Part shown: positions 1 to 7,892 of the stretch, one piece after another | Position numbering within the stretch: position 1 is the stretch's first letter | Layout: the number at the start of each line of letters is the position of its first letter | Assembly (NCBI GenBank): GCA_014191855.1 | Contig: BJHF01000006.1 | Coordinates: forward strand, 41,685 to 105,684 | DNA length: 64,000 bases | Direction: 5' to 3' | From: Deltaproteobacteria bacterium | Lineage (GTDB): Bacteria; Myxococcota_A; UBA796; SXON01 | Made by a program: the position numbers and the translations under genes | The notes under the pieces: generated by a model | Seen by the model: the letters and a program-made list of their open reading frames with translations, nothing else | What the model was told of the DNA's origin: nothing | Database searches by the model: none

Positions 1-712
1 ACAAATCCGCTTCCTTCGTCCCCGATCCTGGCGTTTCCACCACGTCGATGGTTCCGAAGGAGCGGGGCTCCGGCACGGTTTTCGCGCGCGTTTCCATCAC
101 GCCCCCGAAGAACGAGAGCTGTGAGCTGAGCAACACGCCGTTCTCATCAACGACGAACTCCGCGTGGCCGCCCTCGCCATCCACCACGTACCGGGTGCCC
201 GCGAGCGACTTGCCCGCCACCTTCACGGTCGTCGATTCCCCGGCTTTCAGCTCGCCTTCCACGATGGCCCCCGTCTCCGCAACGAGCACGCCTACGTGGC
301 CGGTGCCGCCGAGGAGCCGGGTGCGCCCGGGGTCGAACAAGTCGAGCGTGGTGAACGTGACCTGCGTCGGCTTGAGCGCGGCTTCATGCACCCCCTCCGT
401 GTCGGCCCGTACGAGCTGCCAGCCGCCATTCGGCGCTTGAATGCCCTGAACCTCTGAAACCTCCGCGCCAACCTGGAGCGAGGTGGTGAAGTTGGCCCCG
501 CGCGGGCTCGACTGGCCCGACTGCCGGCAGCTCACCTCGCCGATCGGCGCCGACGCCTTGGTGACGACGCTCAGCACGCGCCGCTCGCCATCGTCCCGCT
601 GGAGGAAACGCACGGTCACGGTGCGATCGCCCACGTCCTTCCCCGCGAGGTACACGTCGTAGGACATCGTGGACTCGTCGGCGGAGGCCAGCGTGGCCAG
701 GAGCAACAGCAT
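1..712 (-). CDS. Exported protein of unknown function, C-terminus beyond the window
   Basis: An open frame of 237 codons runs leftward from an ATG at 712 and leaves the window without a stop, so the C-terminus is missing. The protein begins with a very short hydrophobic signal (MLLLLATLASA) and continues as a soluble, beta-rich sequence (SYDVYLAGKDVGDRTVTV...), so it is probably periplasmic. The opening 'DVYLAGKxxGDRTV' pattern recalls the DUF3108/DUF6134 type of exported proteins, but this is a weak resemblance. It is divergent from the radical SAM gene at 755, with only about 40 bases between the starts. No catalytic motif is visible. Confidence 0.7.
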   Translation of the reverse strand, partial: MLLLLATLASADESTMSYDVYLAGKDVGDRTVTVRFLQRDDGERRVLSVVTKASAPIGEVSCRQSGQSSPRGANFTTSLQVGAEVSEVQGIQAPNGGWQLVRADTEGVHEAALKPTQVTFTTLDLFDPGRTRLLGGTGHVGVLVAETGAIVEGELKAGESTTVKVAGKSLAGTRYVVDGEGGHAEFVVDENGVLLSSQLSFFGGVMETRAKTVPEPRSFGTIDVVETPGSGTKEADL

Positions 713-754
713 CGCGGCGACCCTAACCCGTGAGACACCGGTTACCCGCTCGCC

Positions 755-2224
755 GTGACTCCGCGCGCCCTTCGTGACTCGTTGACCTCGCTCCGGGCGA
801 AGGAGCGGGGCGTCGCGCTGCCGCGTGGTCGCGACCGGGTGGCAATGGCCTACCCTTCGCCGTACCGCGCCGGGATGTCCTCGCTCGGGTATCAGTGGAT
901 CTGCACGATCCTCGCCGAGGCCGGATTTGGCGTTGAACGTGTATTTTTGCCCGATGACGTGCCCGCCTGGCGATCGGCGAAGCTGGCGCCGCTCTCCATG
1001 GAGTCCCACACCCCCCTGGGGCAGTTCCCAGTGATCGCGGTGTCCGTGGCCTACGAGCTGGAACTGGCGGGCCTCGTGGAGCTGCTTCGGTTGGCGGGGG
1101 TGCCGCCGCTGCGTCGCGACCGAGGGCCGGGGCATCCGAAGATCCTCATCGGCGGCCCGCTTACGTTCTCGAACCCCCTCCCGTGCGCGCCGTTCGCGGA
1201 TGCGATGTTGTTCGGGGAGGCCGAGGACGTGGTGGTCCCTGCGATCGCGGGCTTCTTCGACACGGGCTCCTTCGAGCACGTCGCGGGGCTCGCGGGCGGG
1301 TGGGTGCCGGAAACGGGCGCGCAGGCCGTGGTCGTGGCGAAGGCGGACGACACGCTGCTGCCGGCTCGCTCCAGATTATGGACGCCTGAGGCTGAGCTTA
1401 CGAACATGTTCCTCCTTGAAGGGGAGCGCGGCTGCCACCGGGCGTGCACCTTCTGCGTGATGCGTCGCAGCACGAACGGCGGGATGCGGCTGGTGACACC
1501 GGATCGCCTGATGGAGTTGATCCCCGCGGAGGCCGAGCGCGTGGGCCTCGTGGGCGCCGCGATCAGCGATCATCCCCAGCTCGTGGGCCTTTTGGAGCGG
1601 ATCGTGGAGAGCGGGCGCGGCGTGGGCATCTCTTCGCTCCGGGCCGATCGGGTGGCGCTGAAGCCGGAGATCCCGCGGCTGCTGCGCCTCGGAGGGTACT
1701 CGACGCTGACGGTGGCGAGCGACGCGGCGAGTCAGCGCCTGCGCCGACAACTGAGCAAGGGCACCACCGAGGCGCACCTGCTCGCGTGCGCGGAAGCGGC
1801 GAAGGAACACCACTATCGCGTGCTCAAGGTGTACATGATGCTCGGCGTGCCCGGGGAGACCGACGAGGACCTGGACGAGCTGGTCGAATTCACCCGAAAG
1901 CTCGCCGCGATTCATCCGGTCGCGCTCGGCATCGCGCCCTTCGTCCCCAAGTTCAACACCCCGCTGGACCGTCAGCCCTTCGCAGGGATCAAAGTAGTGG
2001 AGTCGCGGCTGGAGCGACTGCGGGCGGGGCTCAAGGGGGTGCGCGCGGAGGTGCGTCCCACCTCGGCGCGCTGGGCCTGGGTTGAGTACCGACTCGCCCA
2101 GGGTGGGCCGCTGGCCGGGGAAGCGGTGATGCGGGCGGTGGACGAAGGCGGCACCTTCGCGGCCTGGAAGCGGGCGCTGGGGGAGGCGGGGGACGAGGAC
2201 GCGGGGCGGGGAGCGGTGGCGTAG
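755..2224 (+). CDS. B12-binding-type radical SAM protein
   Basis: A 489-residue cytosolic enzyme starting at GTG 755. Residues about 30-170 have the look of the Rossmann-like cobalamin-binding half found in B12-dependent radical SAM proteins (MAYPSPYRAGMSSLGYQ near residue 31, ILIGGP near 130). The radical SAM cluster motif is CHRACTFC, with Cys227, Cys231 and Cys234 in the normal C-x3-C-x2-C spacing for a 4Fe-4S cluster that cleaves S-adenosylmethionine. GVPGETDEDLDEL in the C-terminal half fits the TIM barrel. The classic DxHxxG cobalamin motif is not evident, so the N-terminal domain may not bind B12. The substrate is unknown. It is transcribed alone, convergent with the osmC operon. Confidence 0.9.
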   Translation: MTPRALRDSLTSLRAKERGVALPRGRDRVAMAYPSPYRAGMSSLGYQWICTILAEAGFGVERVFLPDDVPAWRSAKLAPLSMESHTPLGQFPVIAVSVAYELELAGLVELLRLAGVPPLRRDRGPGHPKILIGGPLTFSNPLPCAPFADAMLFGEAEDVVVPAIAGFFDTGSFEHVAGLAGGWVPETGAQAVVVAKADDTLLPARSRLWTPEAELTNMFLLEGERGCHRACTFCVMRRSTNGGMRLVTPDRLMELIPAEAERVGLVGAAISDHPQLVGLLERIVESGRGVGISSLRADRVALKPEIPRLLRLGGYSTLTVASDAASQRLRRQLSKGTTEAHLLACAEAAKEHHYRVLKVYMMLGVPGETDEDLDELVEFTRKLAAIHPVALGIAPFVPKFNTPLDRQPFAGIKVVESRLERLRAGLKGVRAEVRPTSARWAWVEYRLAQGGPLAGEAVMRAVDEGGTFAAWKRALGEAGDEDAGRGAVA

Positions 2225-2308
2225 CGGGGAGCTCGTCCGGGCGGGGCGGCGCGATCCGCCGCAACCATCGCATCAGTAAAGGCAACGAGCGATTCGCGGA
2301 TCGCCCGT

Positions 2309-2707
2309 CTACCCCCGTTCAACCGTCAACGTCGACTCGGGCAAGACTTGCAGGGTGCCCCAGGCCGGGCAGGTGAGCACAGCCGCTTCGATGCGGGGCA
2401 GCATCGCTTCAGGCACATCGGCCGGCACGGTTACCATGATGTGGATGTTACCGAGCCTTCGGCGTCCCTCCTTGGCTTTCTCGGCGTGCACCTTCACCAC
2501 GATCCCCTCGGTGGGCAGGCGTCGCGCCGTGAGGAACGCCGCCGCATAGTAGTGGGCGCAGGCGCCGACCGAGGCCGCCATCACGTCCAGCGGCGAAGGG
2601 CCGAGGTTTTGGCCGCCATACTCCGCCGGCTGGTCGAACCGCAGCTCGTGGCCGGCGATGGTGGTGCGGCAGGCGACGCCCCCGGCGCTTTCAATCGTGA
2701 ATTCCAT
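2309..2707 (-). CDS. OsmC-family peroxide/persulfide-handling protein
   Basis: A 132-residue OsmC-fold protein. Members of this family reduce organic hydroperoxides through two cysteines. Both are present: SVGACAHYYAA in the central helix and LTCPAWGTLQ near the C-terminus. The signature NLGPSPLDVMAASVGAC is clear. Length is normal for the family. It is the last gene of a leftward operon, 34 bases after the rhodanese gene and behind an ArsR-type regulator, which points to sulfane-sulfur or peroxide stress as the trigger (inference). The start at 2707 is preceded on the minus strand by an AGGAGG-like sequence, a good ribosome-binding site. Confidence 0.93.
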   Translation of the reverse strand: MEFTIESAGGVACRTTIAGHELRFDQPAEYGGQNLGPSPLDVMAASVGACAHYYAAAFLTARRLPTEGIVVKVHAEKAKEGRRRLGNIHIMVTVPADVPEAMLPRIEAAVLTCPAWGTLQVLPESTLTVERG

Positions 2708-2741
2708 TGGAACCTCCTGTAGGGTTGGCGGAGCGCGAGGG

Positions 2742-3089
2742 CTACCAGCGGCTCATCGCGCCGAGGTCGGCGACGGCGGAGAAGCCGAACTTTCGGAGCG
2801 TTCCGGCGGCAGACGCGCTGCGCATGCCGCTTGCGCAGTACACGACAACCCCGGCTTCTTTGGTGCCCATTTCGCCTGCCCGCCGGTCGATCTGGTCCAC
2901 CGGGATGTTCACGGCGCCGGGGATGTGGCCGCCGGCGAACTCGCCGGGGCTGCGAACGTCGACAAGGCGGGCGCCCTTGGCCACGAGCGCGTGGGCCTCG
3001 TCGGGCGAGGTTTTTCCGAGAAGTCCACGGAGCATGAAGAAGCCTATGATGAGCATGGCCGCGAGTTGGAGCCAGTTCTGGGGAGTCAT
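2742..3089 (-). CDS. Membrane-anchored single-domain rhodanese
   Basis: A 115-residue protein starting at ATG 3089, which overlaps the TGA of the upstream arsR gene by four bases. The N-terminal 25 residues form one membrane helix (WLQLAAMLIIGFFMLRGLL). The rest is a rhodanese domain with the typical LVDVRSPGEFAGGHIPGAVNIP core and the active-site cysteine in VVYCASGMRS. It should carry sulfane sulfur as a cysteine persulfide at the membrane face. A much longer in-frame extension upstream is Arg/Pro-rich shadow sequence of arsR and was rejected. Its place between arsR and osmC suggests a sulfur or redox response unit. Confidence 0.93.
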   Translation of the reverse strand: MTPQNWLQLAAMLIIGFFMLRGLLGKTSPDEAHALVAKGARLVDVRSPGEFAGGHIPGAVNIPVDQIDRRAGEMGTKEAGVVVYCASGMRSASAAGTLRKFGFSAVADLGAMSRW

Positions 3090-3397
3090 GAGCCCTCGGA
3101 GGGGGGGGCTTGGAGAACGGAGATGAGCGCCGCGAGCGAAGGGTTCGTGACGCGGTACACCCGCTTGCGACCCTCGACGGTGCAGGAAACGACGCCGGCC
3201 TCCCGCAGGATCGCGAGGTGGCGGCTCACGAAGGGCTGGGGCAAGCCGAGACATTCGGCCATGGGATCGACGCAGCAAGCCGCGTCGAGCAAACCGCACA
3301 CGATCCGGAGCCGCACGGGGTGCGCCAGGGCGGCGAGCAGGTCGGCGCCGCGTTGGAGCTGGGGCGGGGTGAGGCGTTCGGCGCTGTTGGATGTCAC
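3086..3397 (-). CDS. ArsR/SmtB-family transcriptional regulator
   Basis: A 103-residue winged helix-turn-helix repressor. The recognition helix region reads LGLPQPFVSRHLAILREAG, followed by the wing VVSCTVEGRKRVYRV. Cysteines at 34, 41, 42, 49 and 72 lie around the DNA-binding helices. The ACCVDP segment sits where classical ArsR has its CxC metalloid site but does not reproduce it, so arsenic sensing is unlikely; with rhodanese and OsmC downstream, persulfide or redox sensing by cysteines is more plausible (inference). The start is GTG at 3397, inside a palindrome that looks like its own operator, so the message may be leaderless and autoregulated. Confidence 0.92.
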   Translation of the reverse strand: MTSNSAERLTPPQLQRGADLLAALAHPVRLRIVCGLLDAACCVDPMAECLGLPQPFVSRHLAILREAGVVSCTVEGRKRVYRVTNPSLAALISVLQAPPSEGS

Positions 3398-3416
3398 ATG
3401 CGATATATAAGATGTG
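3395..3416. promoter_or_regulatory. Probable ArsR-type operator and divergent promoter
   Basis: A 22-bp imperfect palindrome with ends CACAT and ATGTG around an ATATAT core. This is the size and symmetry of ArsR-family operators. The AT-rich core is strongly out of line with the surrounding GC-rich DNA and could serve as a -10 element in both directions. It overlaps the GTG start of arsR, so repression and leaderless transcription of that gene are both suggested. The operator role is inferred from position and symmetry only. Confidence 0.6.
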
Positions 3417-3500
3417 TGGATGGCCCGGGCAAGGGCGATCCGTCACACCTGCCGATCCGGAACCGGTTGGAGCTCCGCCGCGCCGCGGGTATCGTGGGCC

Positions 3501-4535
3501 GTGCTCTCCCTCCTGGTCACGATTGCGCTGGCTCGCGGCGCGGTGCCGACGCTGGCGTTGCCGCCTGGGGAGTGCGTTTCGGACTGGGAAGAGGCGTTGG
3601 ACGCGGCCGGGCTCGAAGTCGGGGTTGGCGGGGTGTATGTGGAGACCGGCGCCGTGTGGCGACTCCGGTATGCCGCGGCCGGTGGGGAGCGAACGGCCTC
3701 GGTGCCGGCGCCGAAAACCGAGTCCGGCCGTGAGCAGGTGGCGATCGTTGCAGCGAGCTTGATGCGCGGTGGTCGCGTGAGCGGGTCGATCACGTCGCCG
3801 CCGCCAGCCGCGCGTGCTCAGCCGACCCGAACGGCGTTGCCACGACGGGTGGCGAGCGTTCCGGTGCTGCCGCCGGTTCCGGCTGCGCCCCTGGTGGCCC
3901 CCGCCGTTGCGCCGGAGCCCGCGCCTCTCGCGGCGACTCCCGAGCCGGCGACGGTGGAGCCGCCGGCCTCGCCCCCCCCCGATCGGACCGAGCTCCCGGT
4001 GGTCGCGACTGAGCCGCCGCCATCCCCGGTCGCGACCACTCTCGCACGGGTTCCGATCGCCAATCCGCGGCTGCGGTTCGACGTGGGCGTTGGCGCCGTT
4101 GGCGGGATTCGGCCGGGTCTGGGCTTGCTTCCTGGCGACGCCCTCTCCGTGCGTGTATCGCGAGGGCCGGTTTGGCTTGAGGCGGCGGGCGCAACCTATT
4201 CACCGACGGTGTTCGAGCTGGGCTCGCTCGGGCTCGCCACGCTGTCGGCTCGTGCAGGAGCCAGCGCAGAGCCGTTCGACGGGTGGACGTTTCGGGGGGG
4301 CGCGGGCGTGGTTGCGCAGCGGTGGTCCGTCGCCGACCTGGACGGTACCCATGTTGCCCCAGGTGTCGGACTCGAGCTGCTGTTGGGCGTAGATCGTCGG
4401 CTTTGGCGCGCGGTGTCGGCAGAGGTCACCGCGGTCGGCGCCTGGGATGCGCAAGGCATTCAGATCGACGCCCTCCCCTCGGCGCCTTCGCGACTGTCGG
4501 GCGGTTTGGTCGTCGGCCTGCGGGTGGGCAGATGA
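3501..4535 (+). CDS. Exported protein with Pro/Ala-rich linker and beta-barrel-like C-terminal half
   Basis: About 344 residues from the GTG at 3501. The N-terminus VLSLLVTIALARGAVPTLA fits a signal peptide; earlier in-frame starts at 3414 and 3420 would add an Arg-rich stretch and seem less likely. Residues about 100-190 are a Pro/Ala/Val/Glu-rich linker. The C-terminal half alternates glycine and hydrophobic residues (FDVGVGAVGGIRPGLGLLPG) and ends in GLVVGLRVGR, which suggests an outer-membrane beta barrel, though the usual terminal aromatic residue is missing. The stop overlaps the start of the next lipoprotein gene by four bases (ATGA), so the two are probably coupled. Family unknown. 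Confidence 0.65.
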   Translation: MLSLLVTIALARGAVPTLALPPGECVSDWEEALDAAGLEVGVGGVYVETGAVWRLRYAAAGGERTASVPAPKTESGREQVAIVAASLMRGGRVSGSITSPPPAARAQPTRTALPRRVASVPVLPPVPAAPLVAPAVAPEPAPLAATPEPATVEPPASPPPDRTELPVVATEPPPSPVATTLARVPIANPRLRFDVGVGAVGGIRPGLGLLPGDALSVRVSRGPVWLEAAGATYSPTVFELGSLGLATLSARAGASAEPFDGWTFRGGAGVVAQRWSVADLDGTHVAPGVGLELLLGVDRRLWRAVSAEVTAVGAWDAQGIQIDALPSAPSRLSGGLVVGLRVGR

Positions 4536-5881
4536 TTGCGCTTCTGTTGTTTGTGGCTTGCGATGACATTCAGGTGCGCCTGGAGTTGGATGAGGCGGCG
4601 ATCCTGCCTGTTGAGGGGGGCGAACCCGTGCAATTCCCGGACTCCGCCGAGCCGTATGGCGACTCCGGCGGCGAGCTCGGGGAGGACAGCGGAGGGGCCC
4701 TCGACGACACCGCCCTACCGCCGGTCGATACCTCGGAGCCGCTCGACGAGGCGATCCTCCAGTTTTCGTGGTCCGCCCGGCAACCCACGCGCCTGCGCTC
4801 CGTCAACGACGCGGTCGCGGGCCAGTTGCTCTGGATGGATGTGACCGCGGATGCCAACCCAGATCTGATCTACCTGAGTTGCTCCTCGGGCGGCCGGCTG
4901 CAGGAGCTCACGATCTGGCCGGGCTCGGGTTCAGGCCTAGGCCCGGCGGCGAGCCGGCTCGTTGAGTCTTGCTATCTCCAGGTGATCGGCGGTGACTTCA
5001 CGGGCGATGGCCACCCGGATCTACTGGCGAGCACGGGCTCCGCGATCCACGTGCTGACAGGGAATGGGAACGGGTTTGATCGCGAAGAAGTGTTGGATCA
5101 GGGGCGCGACTTCAGCCTGTTGGGCGCAGCGGATCTCACGGGGGACGGCGCGCCGGAGGCGATCGCAGGTGCGGCTGGAGAGACGGCGGCAATCCGTGTC
5201 TACGGGGCGAACGGACAAGGTGTCGTTACGACGATTGGGGCCGTGGAGGGCGGGCTGGGCGTGACTGTTCCGGTCGGCGCCGCTCCGCTCATGCTCGCCG
5301 GCGCCGCGCATGCCGTGGCCATCCTCGCCGAGTCCCGGCCCGACATCGCGACAACGCGGGTTGTGGAGTGGGACGCAGGGCTCCGGGCCCCCGTGCTGCG
5401 CGAGCTCGACGTGGTGCGCAACGGCGGGCCGGGCAGCCAGATCACCGCAGCCTACGGGGAGGATCTGGACGGAGACGGCGAGTCGGAGCTGGTGACCACG
5501 GGCGCCACCGGGCTGTTTGTGTGGAACCCGGTACGCTCGGCCGTTCGTGAGGTTCGAGGTGGCGACCCCGTGCAGGAGGTGGTGACCGGGTTGGTGTCCG
5601 TGGATCTCGAGGGGGACGGCGCGCGGGATGCCTTGGAGGTGCTGGTTCACGCGGTTGACGCCACGCACAGCGAGCTGCACTTGCAGCCGAGCATGGCGCG
5701 GCAGGGCGCCCTGGTGCTTGCGGAGCCGGTGATCACCCTCATGGCTCCCGGCGGCCCGGGCTGGCTTGGGGGGGTGGTGGCGGGCGAGATCGACGACGAC
5801 GCGTGCGCCGACGCCGTGGTGCTCGACGCGAACCTCGACCCGTGGCTCATGCTTGGGCTTTGTCGTCCCGCGGCGCCGTGA
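4532..5881 (+). CDS. FG-GAP/VCBS-repeat lipoprotein
   Basis: A 449-residue protein starting at ATG 4532 inside the previous stop codon. MIALLLFVAC gives a very short lipoprotein signal with the lipidated cysteine at residue 10. Residues about 30-70 are acidic (SGGELGEDSGG). The body carries repeats of the calcium-binding FG-GAP/VCBS beta-propeller type: GDFTGDGHPDLL, ADLTGDGAPEAI, EDLDGDGESELV and VDLEGDGARDAL are spaced roughly 45-90 residues apart. Such proteins are usually surface-exposed binding or scaffold proteins. No catalytic residues are evident. The following gene encodes a second protein of the same architecture. Confidence 0.85.
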   Translation: MIALLLFVACDDIQVRLELDEAAILPVEGGEPVQFPDSAEPYGDSGGELGEDSGGALDDTALPPVDTSEPLDEAILQFSWSARQPTRLRSVNDAVAGQLLWMDVTADANPDLIYLSCSSGGRLQELTIWPGSGSGLGPAASRLVESCYLQVIGGDFTGDGHPDLLASTGSAIHVLTGNGNGFDREEVLDQGRDFSLLGAADLTGDGAPEAIAGAAGETAAIRVYGANGQGVVTTIGAVEGGLGVTVPVGAAPLMLAGAAHAVAILAESRPDIATTRVVEWDAGLRAPVLRELDVVRNGGPGSQITAAYGEDLDGDGESELVTTGATGLFVWNPVRSAVREVRGGDPVQEVVTGLVSVDLEGDGARDALEVLVHAVDATHSELHLQPSMARQGALVLAEPVITLMAPGGPGWLGGVVAGEIDDDACADAVVLDANLDPWLMLGLCRPAAP

Positions 5882-5937
5882 CGCTTCAGCAGAAACTTCG
5901 CGTGCGGGTGATCGGTTTGCAGGGTCGGCGCCAAGGA

Positions 5938-5970
5938 GGGGTACGGAAGCCGTCGGGCTTCCGCATCCCC
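5938..5970. other. Strong intergenic hairpin between two lipoprotein genes
   Basis: A 33-base inverted repeat: outer arms GGGGT and ATCCCC surround an inner stem CGGAAGC / GCTTCCG. It lies between the stop of the first FG-GAP lipoprotein and the GGAG ribosome-binding site of the second. There is no T-run after it, so it is not a canonical intrinsic terminator. It could be an mRNA-stabilising element or a partial attenuator. Confidence 0.45.
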
Positions 5971-5986
5971 ACCCCTGGAGCCCCCG

Positions 5987-7357
5987 ATGAACCTGATTCT
6001 TCTCCTTTCCGTGCAAGCCTGCAGCGTGGTTGAGATCGACCTGCATGGGTGCCATGGCAAGCAGCCGTGCGGTCCGGACGACGTCGACACCGCGGATAGC
6101 GCCGATGCCGATGCCGACGCGGATGCCGACGCGGATGCCGATGCGGATGCCGACGGCGACGCGGACAGCGACGCCGACACGGACGCAGATACCGACGTGG
6201 ACACCGCCGCCGGGGCGACGTGGTCTCCGGGCTCGCCCGAGGCGATCATCGAGTCCACCGCGACGCGCTACACCACCGGCGTGTGGTTCGTCGACATGAC
6301 CGGCGATGGGGTGGACGACCTCGTGACGAGCAGCGTCGAATACGACGGGCGCGGCCAGAGCCTGCTGACGCTTGCAACCTTCCCGAGCCGCGGAAACGGT
6401 CGATTCGATGCGCCCTTCGAGACCAAAAGCGCAGCCACCGGCTTCTACTCCGCCCCGGTGCTCGTTGACCTCGACGACGACGGCCAGATGGATATCGTCG
6501 CCGTACGCTCCGAGGGTGTTTCCCTGTTCACGGGGAACCACAACGGCTTCTCCGCCGAAGTGAACTGGGACACCGGGCGGAAGTTCTACGCCCAGAGCCT
6601 CGGCGTCGCGGATTTGGATGGCGACGGGGTGAGCGAGGTGGTCGTGCTGGGCTACGACTACCGCACGGCCTACGGCGGGATGCGCCTGCTTGGACGCGAT
6701 GATTCCGGCGCTCTCGGCTTCACCCTTCAGAGCTACGCGATGAGCAGCTTCGCCTACTCGATGATCGCCGTGGACTTCGATGGCGACGGCCGCCAGGCGG
6801 CGCTCTTCGGGGACTTCACGAGCGGCTACGGCTACGACTACTCCGTGGAGGTGTACGACAGTTGGGGCACGGAGTACCTCACCTTCTCCGGTGCCTACAC
6901 CACGCGGTTCAGCAACGACGGCACCATGTTCGGGTTTGGCTCAGACGTGAACGGCGACGGGCTGGACGAGCTCATCTCCCAGGGGATCGACGGCCTCCAG
7001 ATGTTCGATCCCGAGGTTGGCCATGCCGAGTTCCTGCGCATGAACGACTTTGAGAACTACCCCACGGGCGCCATCGGCTACGATCTGGACGGCAACGGCG
7101 AGACGGACGCGCTGGAGAGCCTCTACCACTACGAAACGACCGATTTCTCCTCCAGCTACGGTCAGCGCCTCTCGTGGAATCTGCAGGACGGCAGCGCGTT
7201 CTCCGCCTCCGAGCACGCGGACTTCGAGCTCATGCCCGGTTCCTGGGGCGCGGCTACGCTGGCGGCCGGCGACGTGAACGCGGACGGCTGTGGTGACGTC
7301 GCCTTCATCGACGGCTACGGCGCGGTTCAACTCTCCTTTGGCAATTGCGGAGGCTGA
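5987..7357 (+). CDS. FG-GAP-repeat lipoprotein with Asp-Ala repeat linker
   Basis: 456 residues; a GGAG sits seven bases before the ATG. MNLILLLSVQAC is a short lipoprotein signal. After two more cysteines comes a low-complexity linker of alternating Asp and Ala (residues about 35-70), then an FG-GAP/VCBS beta-propeller: VDMTGDGVDDLV, VDLDDDGQMDIV, ADLDGDGVSEVV, VDFDGDGRQAAL, SDVNGDGLDELI, YDLDGNGETDAL and GDVNADGCGDVAF. The Asp-rich loops should bind calcium. Architecture matches the lipoprotein just upstream, so the two may be paralogues. The sigma-factor gene begins eight bases after its stop, which suggests that the surface protein and the regulator are co-expressed. Confidence 0.87.
   Translation: MNLILLLSVQACSVVEIDLHGCHGKQPCGPDDVDTADSADADADADADADADADADGDADSDADTDADTDVDTAAGATWSPGSPEAIIESTATRYTTGVWFVDMTGDGVDDLVTSSVEYDGRGQSLLTLATFPSRGNGRFDAPFETKSAATGFYSAPVLVDLDDDGQMDIVAVRSEGVSLFTGNHNGFSAEVNWDTGRKFYAQSLGVADLDGDGVSEVVVLGYDYRTAYGGMRLLGRDDSGALGFTLQSYAMSSFAYSMIAVDFDGDGRQAALFGDFTSGYGYDYSVEVYDSWGTEYLTFSGAYTTRFSNDGTMFGFGSDVNGDGLDELISQGIDGLQMFDPEVGHAEFLRMNDFENYPTGAIGYDLDGNGETDALESLYHYETTDFSSSYGQRLSWNLQDGSAFSASEHADFELMPGSWGAATLAAGDVNADGCGDVAFIDGYGAVQLSFGNCGG
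6101..6192 (+). repeat. In-gene hexanucleotide microsatellite encoding (Asp-Ala)n
   Basis: A run of GCNGAY hexamers within the lipoprotein gene that gives the Asp-Ala linker. Codon third positions vary (GAT/GAC, GCC/GCG), so the repeat is old or kept by selection at the protein level. Hexamer slippage would change linker length without breaking the frame. Confidence 0.85.
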
Positions 7358-7364
7358 TCGCGCC

Positions 7365-7892
7365 GTGCGCTCCGACCGCGATGCCATCTTCGAACGGCTC
7401 GTGCCGCTGGTGACGGGGTGGTGCATCCGCCTTGGCGCCGGCGGCATCGACGCCGAGGCCGCGGCTTCGGATGCGCTGTTGGTGATCCTGCGCCGGCTCG
7501 ACGACGTCGAAGCCGGCGCGCCCGTTGAGGCCTTCGCCTGGGGGGTGGCGACCCGGGTGGTGAAGGAGCACCGCAGAAAGGTGTGGTGGCGTCGCTGGAT
7601 CCCGGGGATTTCCATGGAACGACCTTCGGGTTCGCCGATGGACAGCCCGGAGAAGCGGGAGCGGGTTCGGCTCGTTTACGCGGCCCTCGGCGCGCTCTCC
7701 GAAGGGCACCGCGAGGTGATCGTCCTGATGGATCTTGAGGAGCGCGCCGCTTCGGAGGTGGCGGGCCTCCTCGGTGTTCCCGAGGGCACCGTGCGCAGCC
7801 GGCTGCGCCTCGCCCGCGTGGCGTTTCGAATCGAAGCCGAGCGTGTCGGCCTCGGCGTGGTACATCTTCAGGAGGAAGGCGACGATGCCTGA
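7365..7892 (+). CDS. RNA polymerase ECF-type sigma-70 factor
   Basis: 175 residues from GTG 7365, with GGAGG 11 bases upstream. The N-terminal part (RDAIFERLVPLVTGWCIRLG, then AEAAASDALLVILRRLDD) fits sigma region 2. The C-terminal part is a clear region 4 helix-turn-helix: ALGALSEGHREVIVLMDLEE followed by AASEVAGLLGVPEGTVRSRL. It would direct RNA polymerase to a small regulon, held in check by a partner. The next gene overlaps it by eight bases and encodes a single-span FecR-like protein, the expected anti-sigma factor. The regulon may include the upstream FG-GAP lipoproteins (inference). Confidence 0.9.
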   Translation: MRSDRDAIFERLVPLVTGWCIRLGAGGIDAEAAASDALLVILRRLDDVEAGAPVEAFAWGVATRVVKEHRRKVWWRRWIPGISMERPSGSPMDSPEKRERVRLVYAALGALSEGHREVIVLMDLEERAASEVAGLLGVPEGTVRSRLRLARVAFRIEAERVGLGVVHLQEEGDDA

